Positions 33,180 through 40,650 of a DNA stretch of 64,000 bases are shown piece by piece. The position numbers were made by a program, and so were the translations under genes. Each line of letters opens with the position of its first letter. Positions within the stretch are counted from its first letter, which is position 1. This DNA comes from an uncultured Clostridia bacterium (GTDB taxonomy: Bacteria > Bacillota > Clostridia > Oscillospirales > Oscillospiraceae). The stretch is from assembly GCA_947173485.1 (NCBI GenBank), contig CAMWFH010000009.1, positions 1-64,000 of the forward strand, written 5' to 3'. The notes beneath the pieces are model-generated. The model was not told the DNA's origin, searched no databases, and saw nothing but the letters and a program-made list of their open reading frames with translations.

Positions 33180-34358
33180 ATGGGCTATACATTCCAAGGC
33201 TATCAGCGACCTGACGGCAAGTTCGGCGCCCGGAACCTGGTGGCGGTGATCCCCAGCGTGATCTGCGCCAACGACGTGGCCCAGGCCATCTGCCGCCAGG
33301 TCCAGGGGACCATCTGCTACACCCACCACCAGGGCTGCTGCCAGCTGCCCTCCGACCTGAAGCGGGTCACGGAGGTCCTGCTGGATCTGGGGCTGAGCCC
33401 CAACGTAGGCGCGGCGCTGATCGTGAGCTTAGGCTGCGAGGGCACGGACCACCAGCGGATCTATGAGGAGATCCGGGCCAGCGGCAAGCCGGTGGAGATC
33501 ATACATATCCAGGAGCTGGGCGGCACCTCCCGGGCCATCCAGGCCGGCATCGATGCGGCTCAGGCCCTGGCCATCCAGATCTCCGGCCAGCAGCGGGTGA
33601 CGGCGGACATCTCCCACCTGACCATGGCGATCAAGTGCGGCGGGTCCGACACCACCTCCGGCATGGCCTCCAACTGTGTGATCGGCTATGTGGCCGACAA
33701 GCTGGTGGACCTGGGGGCCACCGTGGTCTTTGGCGAGACCACCGAGTTCCTAGGCGGCGAGCATATCCTGGCCCGGCGGGCCGTAGGCGGCGAGGACGGG
33801 CCCGTGGGCCGGAAGATCTACGAGATCGTGGACCGGATGGAGAAGCGGGCCAAGGCTGTAGGTGAGGATATGCGGGGCGGCCAGCCCACCCCCGGCAATA
33901 TCGCGGGGGGACTGTCCAGCATCGAGGAGAAGAGCCTGGGGGCTATCGTCAAGTCCGGCCACCGGCCCATCCAGGGAGTGCTGGAGTACACCGAGCGGGT
34001 GACCGATCAGAAGGGCCTGTGGATCAAGGACGCCCCTGGCCGGGAGCCGGAGATCCTTACCGGCATGGCCGCCACCGGCGCTCAGGTGATGATGTTCTCC
34101 ACTGGCCGGGGGGCGCCCCAGGGCTTTTCCTCTATGCCGGTCATCAAGATCTGCGGCAATCCGATCACCTACGAGCGGATGCAGCACGATATGGACCTGA
34201 ACGCGGGCCGCATCATCACCGGGGAGAAGAGCATCGAGGAGGTCGGCGAGGAGGCGTTCGCGATGCTGCTGGAGGTGCTGTCCGGCCGGATGACGAAGAA
34301 CGAGGCGCTGTCCTATTTCGGCTCCATCGATATCTTCTGCTTAGGGCCGGTGATCTGA
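33180..34358 (+). CDS. UxaA/SuyB-type dehydratase large subunit
   Basis: A 392-aa protein of the altronate/galactarate dehydratase C-terminal family: FGARNLVAVIPSVICANDVA, THHQGCCQLPSD, SLGCEGTD, KCGGSDTTSGMASN and FSTGRGAPQGFSSMPVIKIC, with conserved cysteines typical of the iron-dependent site. With the SAF subunit it makes a two-chain enzyme. Candidate reactions are altronate-like sugar-acid dehydration or sulfolactate cleavage; sequence alone does not decide. Together with the LarA-like and dehydrogenase genes this indicates hydroxy-acid catabolism. Confidence 0.85.
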   Translation: MGYTFQGYQRPDGKFGARNLVAVIPSVICANDVAQAICRQVQGTICYTHHQGCCQLPSDLKRVTEVLLDLGLSPNVGAALIVSLGCEGTDHQRIYEEIRASGKPVEIIHIQELGGTSRAIQAGIDAAQALAIQISGQQRVTADISHLTMAIKCGGSDTTSGMASNCVIGYVADKLVDLGATVVFGETTEFLGGEHILARRAVGGEDGPVGRKIYEIVDRMEKRAKAVGEDMRGGQPTPGNIAGGLSSIEEKSLGAIVKSGHRPIQGVLEYTERVTDQKGLWIKDAPGREPEILTGMAATGAQVMMFSTGRGAPQGFSSMPVIKICGNPITYERMQHDMDLNAGRIITGEKSIEEVGEEAFAMLLEVLSGRMTKNEALSYFGSIDIFCLGPVI

Positions 34359-34407
34359 CAGGACACACAGTATCAAAATAGGCGAAAAAGGGGTTATTCG
34401 GGTATCT

Positions 34408-35046
34408 ATGGAGGCGATCAAGAGCTTTTCTATCGCTGAACAGGTGTATGATATCCTGAAAGGCGAGGTCATGAAGGGTGCGTATGCCCCCGGTGAGAAG
34501 ATCGCGGAACAGGACGTGGCGGACCGGCTCCGAGTCAGCCGGTCTCCCGTGCGGGAGGCGATCCGCCGGCTCTCCAACGAGGGGATGATCGACTACTTCC
34601 CCAACCGGGGAGCTTATATCAAGCAATACACCTCCAAGGATGTACTCAACAGCTTTGAGGTGCGGTTGCTCTTGGAGACGTATGCCATCGCCCACCCGGA
34701 CCCTGCCCTGCGGGAGGCCCTCTCCCCGGAGATCGACGGGCTGGTCCAGGAGATCTGGACCGCGGAGCGGGAGGAGAGCGATGCGCTGGATGTCCGGGTC
34801 CATGAGATGTCGATCCGCATGAGCGGCAACGATGCGCTGATGAACCTGTACCGGCTCCTCTACTCCCAGATCAGCACCTTCCGCACGATCTCCGTTTTGG
34901 AGGACTCCATGCTGAACATGGCCAAGCGGTCCCATGAGGCCCTGCTCCGCTCCATCCAGGAGAACAACATCAGCCGGGCCATCCGGGTCATCACGAAGCA
35001 CCTGAAGGAATCCGAGGAGCAGGTGCTGCGCTACTACACCGGCTGA
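34408..35046 (+). CDS. GntR-family regulator with FCD domain
   Basis: A 212-aa FadR-type regulator. The winged helix is at ~10-75 (QVYDILKGEVMKGAYAPGEK, then VADRLRVSRSPVREAIRRL and YFPNRGAYIK), followed by an FCD ligand domain with VHEMSIRMSGNDALMNLYR. FCD proteins usually bind small organic acids and repress catabolic operons. It is the last gene of the convoy, 49 bp after the dehydratase, so it is the natural candidate to bind the GTATAC-type palindrome at the convoy promoter. Confidence 0.9.
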   Translation: MEAIKSFSIAEQVYDILKGEVMKGAYAPGEKIAEQDVADRLRVSRSPVREAIRRLSNEGMIDYFPNRGAYIKQYTSKDVLNSFEVRLLLETYAIAHPDPALREALSPEIDGLVQEIWTAEREESDALDVRVHEMSIRMSGNDALMNLYRLLYSQISTFRTISVLEDSMLNMAKRSHEALLRSIQENNISRAIRVITKHLKESEEQVLRYYTG

Positions 35047-35076
35047 CGGACCCCCTACCTATCCCCCTATACGAAC

Positions 35077-35112
35077 GAGCAGCACAGTCCCAAACGCGGG
35101 ACTGTGCTGCTC
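35077..35112 (+). terminator. Hairpin ending the convoy
   Basis: A perfect 15-bp stem (35077-35091 with 35098-35112) and a 6-nt loop just after the GntR stop. No T-run, but another hairpin with one follows at 35183. Confidence 0.65.
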
Positions 35113-35182
35113 ACTGATATGGACAAGACCACAAAAGATCTATGCAGAGTTGCTGACAACAAATTCAAATATACCATGGAGC

Positions 35183-35222
35183 AAAAAGCCATCAGCAACA
35201 ATGATGCTGATGGCTTTTTGCT
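35183..35222. terminator. Bidirectional rho-independent terminator
   Basis: AAAAAGCCATCAGCA pairs perfectly with TGCTGATGGCTTTTT around a 7-nt loop. It can stop plus-strand read-through from the convoy and minus-strand read-through from the WYL regulator locus. Confidence 0.85.
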
Positions 35223-35232
35223 GTTTGTGGTG

Positions 35233-35521
35233 CTATTTACTATATATCGTGGCTATGTCGTGTATCTTTTGCTTCATCCTTGTGCGGATGTGTAGAGGCT
35301 CAAGACACTCGCACTTATCTCCAAAGCTAAGGAGGATATCATAGTAATATTCGTTTTCAACGAACGGAAAATTTACAATATAATGCTCGTCACCATCCGG
35401 CAAAAAGTGGTCATAGGTGCAAAATTCAAGGACCCTATCCAGCACAGATCTGTGGATGCGTATTTTAATTTCTGTTTGCATCGTTTCTATCATTTCCTCA
35501 AGATCCAAAACCGGTTTTTGA
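35233..35521 (-). pseudogene. WYL-domain regulator, C-terminal piece
   Basis: The reading frame PVLDLEEMIETMQTEIKIRI to LHIRTRMKQKIHDIATIYSK is the C-terminal (WCX) part of a YafY-type WYL regulator. It has no proper start; its first codons lie beside the transposon-like insert. Joining base 35513 to 36086, i.e. removing the insert and one 8-bp target copy, restores VPRDHQKPVLDLEEM in frame, giving a 310-aa regulator. Confidence 0.85.
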
Positions 35522-35547
35522 ACCCCTTTTACCTTTCGTGTTGATGG
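35522..35547 (+). repeat. Left terminal inverted repeat of the insertion
   Basis: Begins ACCCCTTTTACCTTTCG. Positions 3-23 are identical to the other end read on the minus strand. The target copy GTTTTTGA precedes it. Confidence 0.85.
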
Positions 35548-35637
35548 AGGTTCAATTTTTTAATTTTCCGTCAAAATAACTACGCAGGCAGCCATCGTTG
35601 TTCAATGACTGTCCGATAAACTGGAATTCATTTATTG

Positions 35638-35961
35638 TCAAAACAGTCCGCCGTTATATTTCTTTTGAACCTTTATAATAACCACACCGGAAATGATAAG
35701 CCCAGCAAACAAAACAATCAGAGAAACTGTTGCAATTTGGTCATCTTTACCAAACAACGCAATAATGCCGCTGAGGAGAAGTGTTGCACATATTGCAAAC
35801 ATTCCTTTTGCAAAAGCCCTGCCGTATTCCGTTCGCTCGGATTCCTTGATATTCCTTTGATGGTAGTCATGTATCAGTTTTGTGTTTCCTCTATAGATTG
35901 CAGTACCAAGAGCAAGAAACAAAGCCGCCCCTACAAACATCGTTATGGAATAGATAATCAT
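35638..35961 (-). CDS. Small membrane protein, DUF3784-like
   Basis: A 107-aa protein with three hydrophobic segments (~1-20, ~55-72, ~78-97) separated by a polar loop LIHDYHQRNIKESERTEYGR, a layout like DUF3784 proteins of unknown function. AGGAGG precedes the ATG and a full promoter lies at 35998-36026. It is the only gene inside the transposon-like insertion, so it is cargo, not a part of the regulator locus. AT-rich compared with flanking core genes. Confidence 0.7.
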   Translation of the reverse strand: MIIYSITMFVGAALFLALGTAIYRGNTKLIHDYHQRNIKESERTEYGRAFAKGMFAICATLLLSGIIALFGKDDQIATVSLIVLFAGLIISGVVIIKVQKKYNGGLF

Positions 35962-35997
35962 CTTTACCCCTCCTGCAAATCCCGATTTGCCATTCTA

Positions 35998-36026
35998 ATT
36001 ATACTATGTCTGTAAGCGTTACACAA
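35998..36026 (-). promoter_or_regulatory. Promoter of the insertion's cargo gene
   Basis: TTGTGT (36026-36021), 17-bp spacer and TATAAT (36003-35998) on the minus strand, within the element. Confidence 0.65.
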
Positions 36027-36059
36027 AATACGGCTTCGTGAAAATGCCGGAAGTATCGG

Positions 36060-36085
36060 CCGTCAACACGAAAGGTAAAAGGGAC
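36060..36085 (-). repeat. Right terminal inverted repeat of the insertion
   Basis: Mirror of 35522-35547 with three mismatches. The second copy of the 8-bp target GTTTTTGA follows at 36086-36093. Confidence 0.85.
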
Positions 36086-36737
36086 GTTTTTGATGATCCC
36101 GTGGGACAAAGGTCTCCTGTTTTATCTGCAAGTCTGACATACGGGATAGTCTGAACAGGCGGTAGTCGCTCCTGTTATAACAATACCCATAAAAATACCA
36201 GTGACCGCTTTTCAATACAAGCTGATATGGCTCAACTGTTCTCACAGTTTTATTTCCATGGTGAGCTATATACTCAAAGGAAAGCAATTTGTGATATTCT
36301 AAAGCTGCCTTGATCATTTGCAAGTATGGTTGGATATTTTTGTTGCCTGACCATGGGCTTGAATCTATACAGATCTGATCGATCTTTATTTCAATATCTT
36401 TCACCTTGTCAGCAGGGATGAAACTCTTGACTTTTGCAAGAGCGTTTATAAGCTCATCACCTCGTACCATGTTAGAAAGATTAGAAAGCCCCATCAAGAT
36501 CGCGGAAAGATCGGCAGCCGAAAAAACATTTTTATCGATCTTATACTCTGGCATGATCTCAAAGCCGCCGCCAACTCCCGAAATCGAGCGAATGGGGATA
36601 CCCGCCATATCGATCGCATCTATGTCACGATAGATCGTACGAGGCGAAACTTCAAACATATCTGCCAACTCCTGTGCGCCTATACGCTTTTTATCGAGGA
36701 GCGTCATAATAATGCTGATAAGCCTGTCAATTTTCAT
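36063..36737 (-). pseudogene. WYL-domain regulator, N-terminal piece (interrupted)
   Basis: YafY-type regulator: N-terminal HTH (MKIDRLISIIMTLLDKKRIG, LADMFEVSPRTIYRDIDAID), then a WYL domain (YIAHHGNKTVRTVEPYQLVL, YFYGYCYNRSDYRLFRL). The last native residues are FVPRDHQK; the final RPFYLSC is read from the inserted element. The start at 36737 has AAGGCGG upstream; an earlier in-frame ATG at 36830 would overlap the operator. WYL regulators bind ligands through the domain that is cut here, so function is probably lost or altered. It is divergent from the DJ-1/PfpI gene. Confidence 0.85.
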
Positions 36738-36769
36738 TTCATTGCCGCCTTTCCAAGATCCTCTTTCAT

Positions 36770-36813
36770 GATCGATCGTTGCCACACTGCTGTCAACGAT
36801 CGATCGGTACAAT
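36770..36813. promoter_or_regulatory. Operator/promoter between WYL regulator and DJ-1 genes
   Basis: A perfect 12-bp inverted repeat GATCGATCGTTG / CAACGATCGATC (36770-36781 and 36794-36805) with a 12-nt centre lies between the divergent genes. A -10-like TACAAT for the plus-strand gene is at 36808-36813, directly beside one arm. It is the natural binding site for the interrupted regulator. Confidence 0.6.
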
Positions 36814-36856
36814 GAAGGAGCGAACAGCAAATAAAAATTGAAAACGGAGGAACGGC

Positions 36857-37489
36857 ATGATCACAGTCTATGTTTATGTCCTTGATACCCTGGCAGATCA
36901 GGAAATAGGGTATGCCACCGCAGAACTAAATTCTAAACGCTTTTTCAAAAAGGATGCGCCGAATATATCAGTCAAAACAGTCGGTATCTCAAAAGAGCCT
37001 GTCAAGACAATGGGCGGCTTCACTATCCTTCCTGATCGCTCCATCAGCGATATTGCGGTGAACGAAAAAAGTGTACTGCTGCTGCCAGGAGCAAACACCT
37101 GGAACGACCTAAAGCATGGTGCTATTATTGAAAAAGCAGGAGAACTTCTTTTAACAGGTGCTACGGTATGCGCCATCTGCGGTGCCACTGCTGCATTGGC
37201 AAATGCTGGCCTGTTGAATCACCGCCCGCACACCAGCAACGGAATGGGATACCTTGAAATGTGTTCTCCCCATTACAAAGGGCAGCCCTTCTATATCGAT
37301 GCCCCCTCTGTTGCAGACCACAACTTGATCACCGCAAGTTCTACCGGAGCCTTGCTGTGGGCAAGGCAAATCATTGAACGTTTGGAAGTCTTTCAGTCTG
37401 ATACGCTGGAAGCGTGGTATAACTATTTCAGCAGTGGCAAGGAGCAGCATTTCTTTGCTCTCATGCAGACATTGCCAACCAGCAAATAG
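36857..37489 (+). CDS. DJ-1/PfpI family protein
   Basis: A 210-aa class-I-glutamine-amidotransferase-like protein with the nucleophile elbow VCAICGATAALANAGLL (Cys) and LLLPGANTW. Such proteins include PfpI/YajL/YdeA types with protease, glyoxalase or deglycase claims; no specific activity can be assigned. GGAGG precedes the ATG. It is divergent from the WYL regulator and shares its operator, and both are AT-rich relative to the surroundings, suggesting joint acquisition. Confidence 0.85.
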   Translation: MITVYVYVLDTLADQEIGYATAELNSKRFFKKDAPNISVKTVGISKEPVKTMGGFTILPDRSISDIAVNEKSVLLLPGANTWNDLKHGAIIEKAGELLLTGATVCAICGATAALANAGLLNHRPHTSNGMGYLEMCSPHYKGQPFYIDAPSVADHNLITASSTGALLWARQIIERLEVFQSDTLEAWYNYFSSGKEQHFFALMQTLPTSK

Positions 37490-37508
37490 CCTACCCGTTT
37501 CCTTTATC

Positions 37509-38000
37509 TTACCGGCCCCAGGTCCGGCAATACGCCAGGATAAAGGCGGCGATGGCCTCCGTCTGGTCAAATCGAAAGCAGGGGATATCCGCCTGCTCCT
37601 GCCGGTCGCTGACCAGGGCGATGTAGCGCTCCGGCGGACCAGGAAAACCGGTCTCCCCTCGGCGCAGGCCGATCTGGGGGTGGTCCCCCTGCTTCCAGCC
37701 CTCCACCAGGATCAGGTCCACCCCTTCTATCAGGGCGGCGGCCTCCGCCAGAGACCGCCCCCGGTCCTCGATCACCGCCGTCTGTCCGGCGGAGGTAAGG
37801 ACGGTCACGGCGGCCCCCGCCTGGGTGAAGCGGTGGGAGTCTGTCCCGGGGCGGTCCATCTGGAAGCCGTGGCCGTCGTGCTTGATGACCGCCGTTCGGA
37901 TCCCCTGGGCGGCAAAGTGGGCCACCAGCCCCTCGATCAGGGTGGTCTTGCCCACGCCGGAGTAGGCCGCAAAGCCCACCATCGGGATCTTCCCCCTCAT
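37509..38000 (-). CDS. mobB: Molybdopterin-guanine dinucleotide biosynthesis adaptor protein
   Basis: A 163-aa P-loop GTPase: Walker A FAAYSGVGKTTLIEGLVAHF, KHDGHGFQMDRPGTDSHRFT (the hallmark KHD...GKDS-like MobB segment) and LILVEGWKQGDHPQIGLRR. MobB assists MobA in making MGD cofactor. The ATG at 38000 overlaps the moeA stop (ATGA), so the two are coupled. With mobA in the convoy this completes late-stage cofactor assembly for the Mo enzyme. Confidence 0.9.
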   Translation of the reverse strand: MRGKIPMVGFAAYSGVGKTTLIEGLVAHFAAQGIRTAVIKHDGHGFQMDRPGTDSHRFTQAGAAVTVLTSAGQTAVIEDRGRSLAEAAALIEGVDLILVEGWKQGDHPQIGLRRGETGFPGPPERYIALVSDRQEQADIPCFRFDQTEAIAAFILAYCRTWGR

Positions 38001-39205
38001 AGCCGCCACCCCCGCAGGATGGTCCCTGCCGCCAGAGGCCCGCTGCCGGCGGGGACCTCGGCGATCGTATCGCAGCCCACTGTGCCCCAGAGCATGGCAT
38101 TCCCCTGCCGGGGGGACAGCCGCAGCTCCGCACGGCCCCCGGACAGCTCCAGCCGTCCCCATAGGAGCCGGGTGACTGGACTGGCCTTGGGGAAGGGCGT
38201 TTGCAGGGCGACCGGAAAGGGGGCGGGGCTGGACCGCCCCGCCAGCGCCCGGAGGGCTGGCGCGGCGAGCATATGGAAGCTGCTGAGAGCGGACACCGGG
38301 TTCCCGGAGAGGGCGCACAGCAGTTTGCCGTCCCTGACGCCGAAGGCGCAGGCCATCCCCGGCTTGCAGGCCACGCCCCGGAAGAGGAAGCGCACGCCGG
38401 TACGCTCCATGGCGGCGGGGGTCAGGTCGTGTTCTCCGACGGAGACGCCGCCGGTGCTGACCAGGGCATCACAGGAGGCCAGCCCACGCTCCAGCAGGGC
38501 GGCGATGGCCTCCGTCTGGTCCTCTGCCCGGCCCAGCCACACCGGTTCACAGCCCAGCGCGGACAGGGCGGCCCACAAGGTATAGCGGCTGGTGTTATAG
38601 ATCTTCCCCGGTGTCAGCGGCTCCCCCACGTCCAGCAGCTCGCCGCCGGTGGAGAGGATCCCCACCCGGGGCCGGCGGACTGTCTGGACCCGCTCCCAAC
38701 CCTGGGAGGCCAGGACCCCCAAAAGAGAGGGATCCACCACCGTCCCCCGGCGGGCCAGCAGGACGCCCTGGGGCAGATCCTCCCCGGCCCGGACCACGTT
38801 GGCCCCCGAGGGGACGGGACAGGACACCCGGACCCATCCCGGTCCGGCCTCTGTCCGCTCATAGGGGACTACCGCATCCGCTCCCGGCGGCACCGGCGCG
38901 CCGGTGGCCACCTGGACCGCCGTCCCAGGCGTCACTTTGTACTTGGGCAGGGTCCCGGCGGGGAGGTCCTCCAGCACCCGCAGCACCGCGGGCGTCTCCG
39001 GGCTGGCCGCCGCCGTGTCCTGGGCCCGGAGGGCGTAGCCGTCATAGGGGGACCGGTCGAAGGGGGGCACATCCATCACCGCGGTCACATCCTGGGCCAG
39101 GACCCGGCCGGCGCAGAGGGACAGGGGGACCTCCTCGGTCCCTACCGGCGCGGCCGCCTCCATCACCAGCCGGCGGGCTGCCTCCAAGGAACAGCGTTCT
39201 CTCAT
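37997..39205 (-). CDS. moeA: Molybdopterin molybdenumtransferase
   Basis: A 402-aa MoeA that inserts molybdate into adenylylated molybdopterin. Motifs: DVPPFDRSPYDGYALRAQD near the N-terminus, VATGAPVPPGADAVVPYE, RVGILSTGGELLDVGEPL and the MoCF domain LVSTGGVSVGEHDLTPAAM, with C-terminal ALSGNPVSA. Length is typical. It is followed by mobB with overlapping codons. An extended -10 promoter and a 14-bp palindrome lie just upstream. Confidence 0.92.
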   Translation of the reverse strand: MRERCSLEAARRLVMEAAAPVGTEEVPLSLCAGRVLAQDVTAVMDVPPFDRSPYDGYALRAQDTAAASPETPAVLRVLEDLPAGTLPKYKVTPGTAVQVATGAPVPPGADAVVPYERTEAGPGWVRVSCPVPSGANVVRAGEDLPQGVLLARRGTVVDPSLLGVLASQGWERVQTVRRPRVGILSTGGELLDVGEPLTPGKIYNTSRYTLWAALSALGCEPVWLGRAEDQTEAIAALLERGLASCDALVSTGGVSVGEHDLTPAAMERTGVRFLFRGVACKPGMACAFGVRDGKLLCALSGNPVSALSSFHMLAAPALRALAGRSSPAPFPVALQTPFPKASPVTRLLWGRLELSGGRAELRLSPRQGNAMLWGTVGCDTIAEVPAGSGPLAAGTILRGWRL

Positions 39206-39221
39206 ATCATCGTCCTCGTTT

Positions 39222-39244
39222 TCTATCGCGATAGACCCATTATA
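39222..39244 (-). promoter_or_regulatory. moeA promoter -10 with palindrome
   Basis: An extended -10 TGGTATAAT (TATAAT at 39244-39239, minus) lies beside the perfect 14-bp palindrome TCTATCGCGATAGA (39222-39235), which falls at the expected start site. It may be an operator; its regulator is not identifiable. Confidence 0.5.
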
Positions 39245-39280
39245 CCACGATCTGCCGCCAAAAAACAGGTCAAAGCCGGC

Positions 39281-39316
39281 AAAAAAGCGGGACCCGTCCG
39301 AAAACGAGTCCCGCTC
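39281..39316 (-). terminator. Terminator of the mgl operon
   Basis: On the minus strand AGCGGGAC(TCG) pairs with (GAC)GGGTCCCGCT, followed by six T. It lies after the 79-aa membrane-protein gene. Confidence 0.85.
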
Positions 39317-39348
39317 TTCTCTTGCGCTGTGCCCCTGGAGGGGGCCGG

Positions 39349-39588
39349 TCAGATGACGCCGCAGGCGTCCAGGGCGATCAGGATCCCCACCAGGATCAGT
39401 CCGCCGATGCCGCAGGCGATGATGATATCCAGCTGCTTGACCGACAGATTCAGGTGGTCGTACCAGTTCTCCTTGGTCCGCTGCCAGGCTGGCCGGCGGT
39501 CCACCCCCTCCTCCCGCTCGATCTCCTCCAGTGCCTTCTGCACCAGGGGATCATCGTCGGAGAGAGGCGCGTGGTCCCGTTCGTCCAT
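39349..39588 (-). CDS. Small single-helix membrane protein of the mgl operon
   Basis: A 79-aa protein with a charged N-terminal ~50 residues (DERDHAPLSDDDPLVQKALE) and one C-terminal membrane helix (LDIIIACGIGGLILVGILIA). The start overlaps the mglC stop (TGATG), so it is translated with the permease. It has no recognised family. It may be an accessory subunit or regulator of the importer, but this is inference from position. Confidence 0.65.
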   Translation of the reverse strand: MDERDHAPLSDDDPLVQKALEEIEREEGVDRRPAWQRTKENWYDHLNLSVKQLDIIIACGIGGLILVGILIALDACGVI

Positions 39589-40622
39589 CACTTCTTAGCG
39601 ATGTACTTCCGAATATCCATGGCCACGGCGGTAATGATGACCAAGCCCTGGACGATGTTGTTGTAGTAGGGGTTCACATCCAGGAACTGGAGCACGATCT
39701 TCAGCAGCTCGAACACCAACACACCCACCAGGATACCGCCCACGGTACCGATACCGCCGGTGGTGGACACGCCGCCGATGGTACAGCCGGCGATGGCCTC
39801 CAGCTCGTAGCCCTGGCCGGAGCCGGAGTTGGCGCCGCCGCCCTTGGGGGCCAGCAGGAAGCCGGCGATGGCGTACATCATGCCCGCGGTGACATAGATC
39901 ATGATCTTGGACCGAACGGTGTTGACGCCGGAGACTTCGGCGGCGTTCTCGTTGCCACCGATGGCGTACATATACTTGCCATGGGTGGTCTTGTTGTAGA
40001 TGAACCAGAACAACAGGCCAAAGAGGACCGCCCAGATCAGCAGATAGGGGATACCCGGGAACTTCTTGTCGCCCACCATAAAAGCGCCGTTGAAGAAAGC
40101 GCCGTTGACGAACTTCTTATAGCTGTCCTTAAAGGATCCGATCGGCTGGGCGTTGGTAAAGACAAGGCAGATACCATAGACGATGGTCTGGGTGCCCAGG
40201 GTGGCGATGAAGGGGGGCACGTTCAGCTTGGCGATGACCAGGCCGTTGACCAGGCCGATCAGAGCGCCGACCAACAGAACGATGAAGAAAGCCACTACCA
40301 GATTGAACTCCGGCCAGTTGTACATACGGCCTGTATAGGTGGGGTCCTGGAGCAGGGTAGCGGCCAGGCAGGCGCACAGGCCCACAGAGCGGCCAGCGGA
40401 CAGGTCCGTGCCCTTGGTGATCAGGCACCCGGACACGCCCAGGGCGATGAGGAAGCGGATGGTGGTATTGTTGATCAGGTTGTTCAGGTTATTGAAGGAA
40501 AAGAAGTTCTCTACCAGACACCCTACGATAAGAGAGACCACTGCCAGGGCCACCGCGATGGGGTTGCCCTTGATGGCCTTCCAGATCTTCTGGGGCAGGG
40601 ACACTTTAGCGGTTTTTTCCAT
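39588..40622 (-). CDS. mglC: Galactose/methylgalactoside ABC importer permease
   Basis: A 344-aa BPD_transp_2 permease with 8-10 membrane segments and family motifs LITKGTDLSAGRSVGL, YMYAIGGNENAAEVSGV and AGCTIGGVSTTGGIGTVGG. It follows mglA and mglB on the minus strand and matches MglC in order and length. Start at 40622 has GGAGG upstream. It forms the membrane channel for glucose/galactose-type sugars delivered by the MglB-like protein. Confidence 0.9.
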   Translation of the reverse strand: MEKTAKVSLPQKIWKAIKGNPIAVALAVVSLIVGCLVENFFSFNNLNNLINNTTIRFLIALGVSGCLITKGTDLSAGRSVGLCACLAATLLQDPTYTGRMYNWPEFNLVVAFFIVLLVGALIGLVNGLVIAKLNVPPFIATLGTQTIVYGICLVFTNAQPIGSFKDSYKKFVNGAFFNGAFMVGDKKFPGIPYLLIWAVLFGLLFWFIYNKTTHGKYMYAIGGNENAAEVSGVNTVRSKIMIYVTAGMMYAIAGFLLAPKGGGANSGSGQGYELEAIAGCTIGGVSTTGGIGTVGGILVGVLVFELLKIVLQFLDVNPYYNNIVQGLVIITAVAMDIRKYIAKK

Positions 40623-40650
40623 ATCCAAATATCCTCCTTTTTGATCGGTC

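Larger units (their letters stand above)
35522..36085 (-). mobile_element. 564-bp non-autonomous transposon-like insertion
   Basis: The element has 26-bp terminal inverted repeats (35522-35547 and 36060-36085; 23 of 26 identical, 21 consecutive) and is flanked by an 8-bp direct repeat GTTTTTGA (35514-35521 and 36086-36093). Excision of element plus one repeat rebuilds an intact WYL regulator frame. No transposase is inside. It carries one complete gene for a small membrane protein with its own promoter. The family cannot be assigned; 8-bp duplications fit several IS families. Confidence 0.85.

Noticed and set aside
35104..35295. 63-codon plus-strand frame after the convoy
   Set aside because: It runs through a perfect bidirectional terminator and overlaps the WYL C-terminal piece; no ribosome-binding site.
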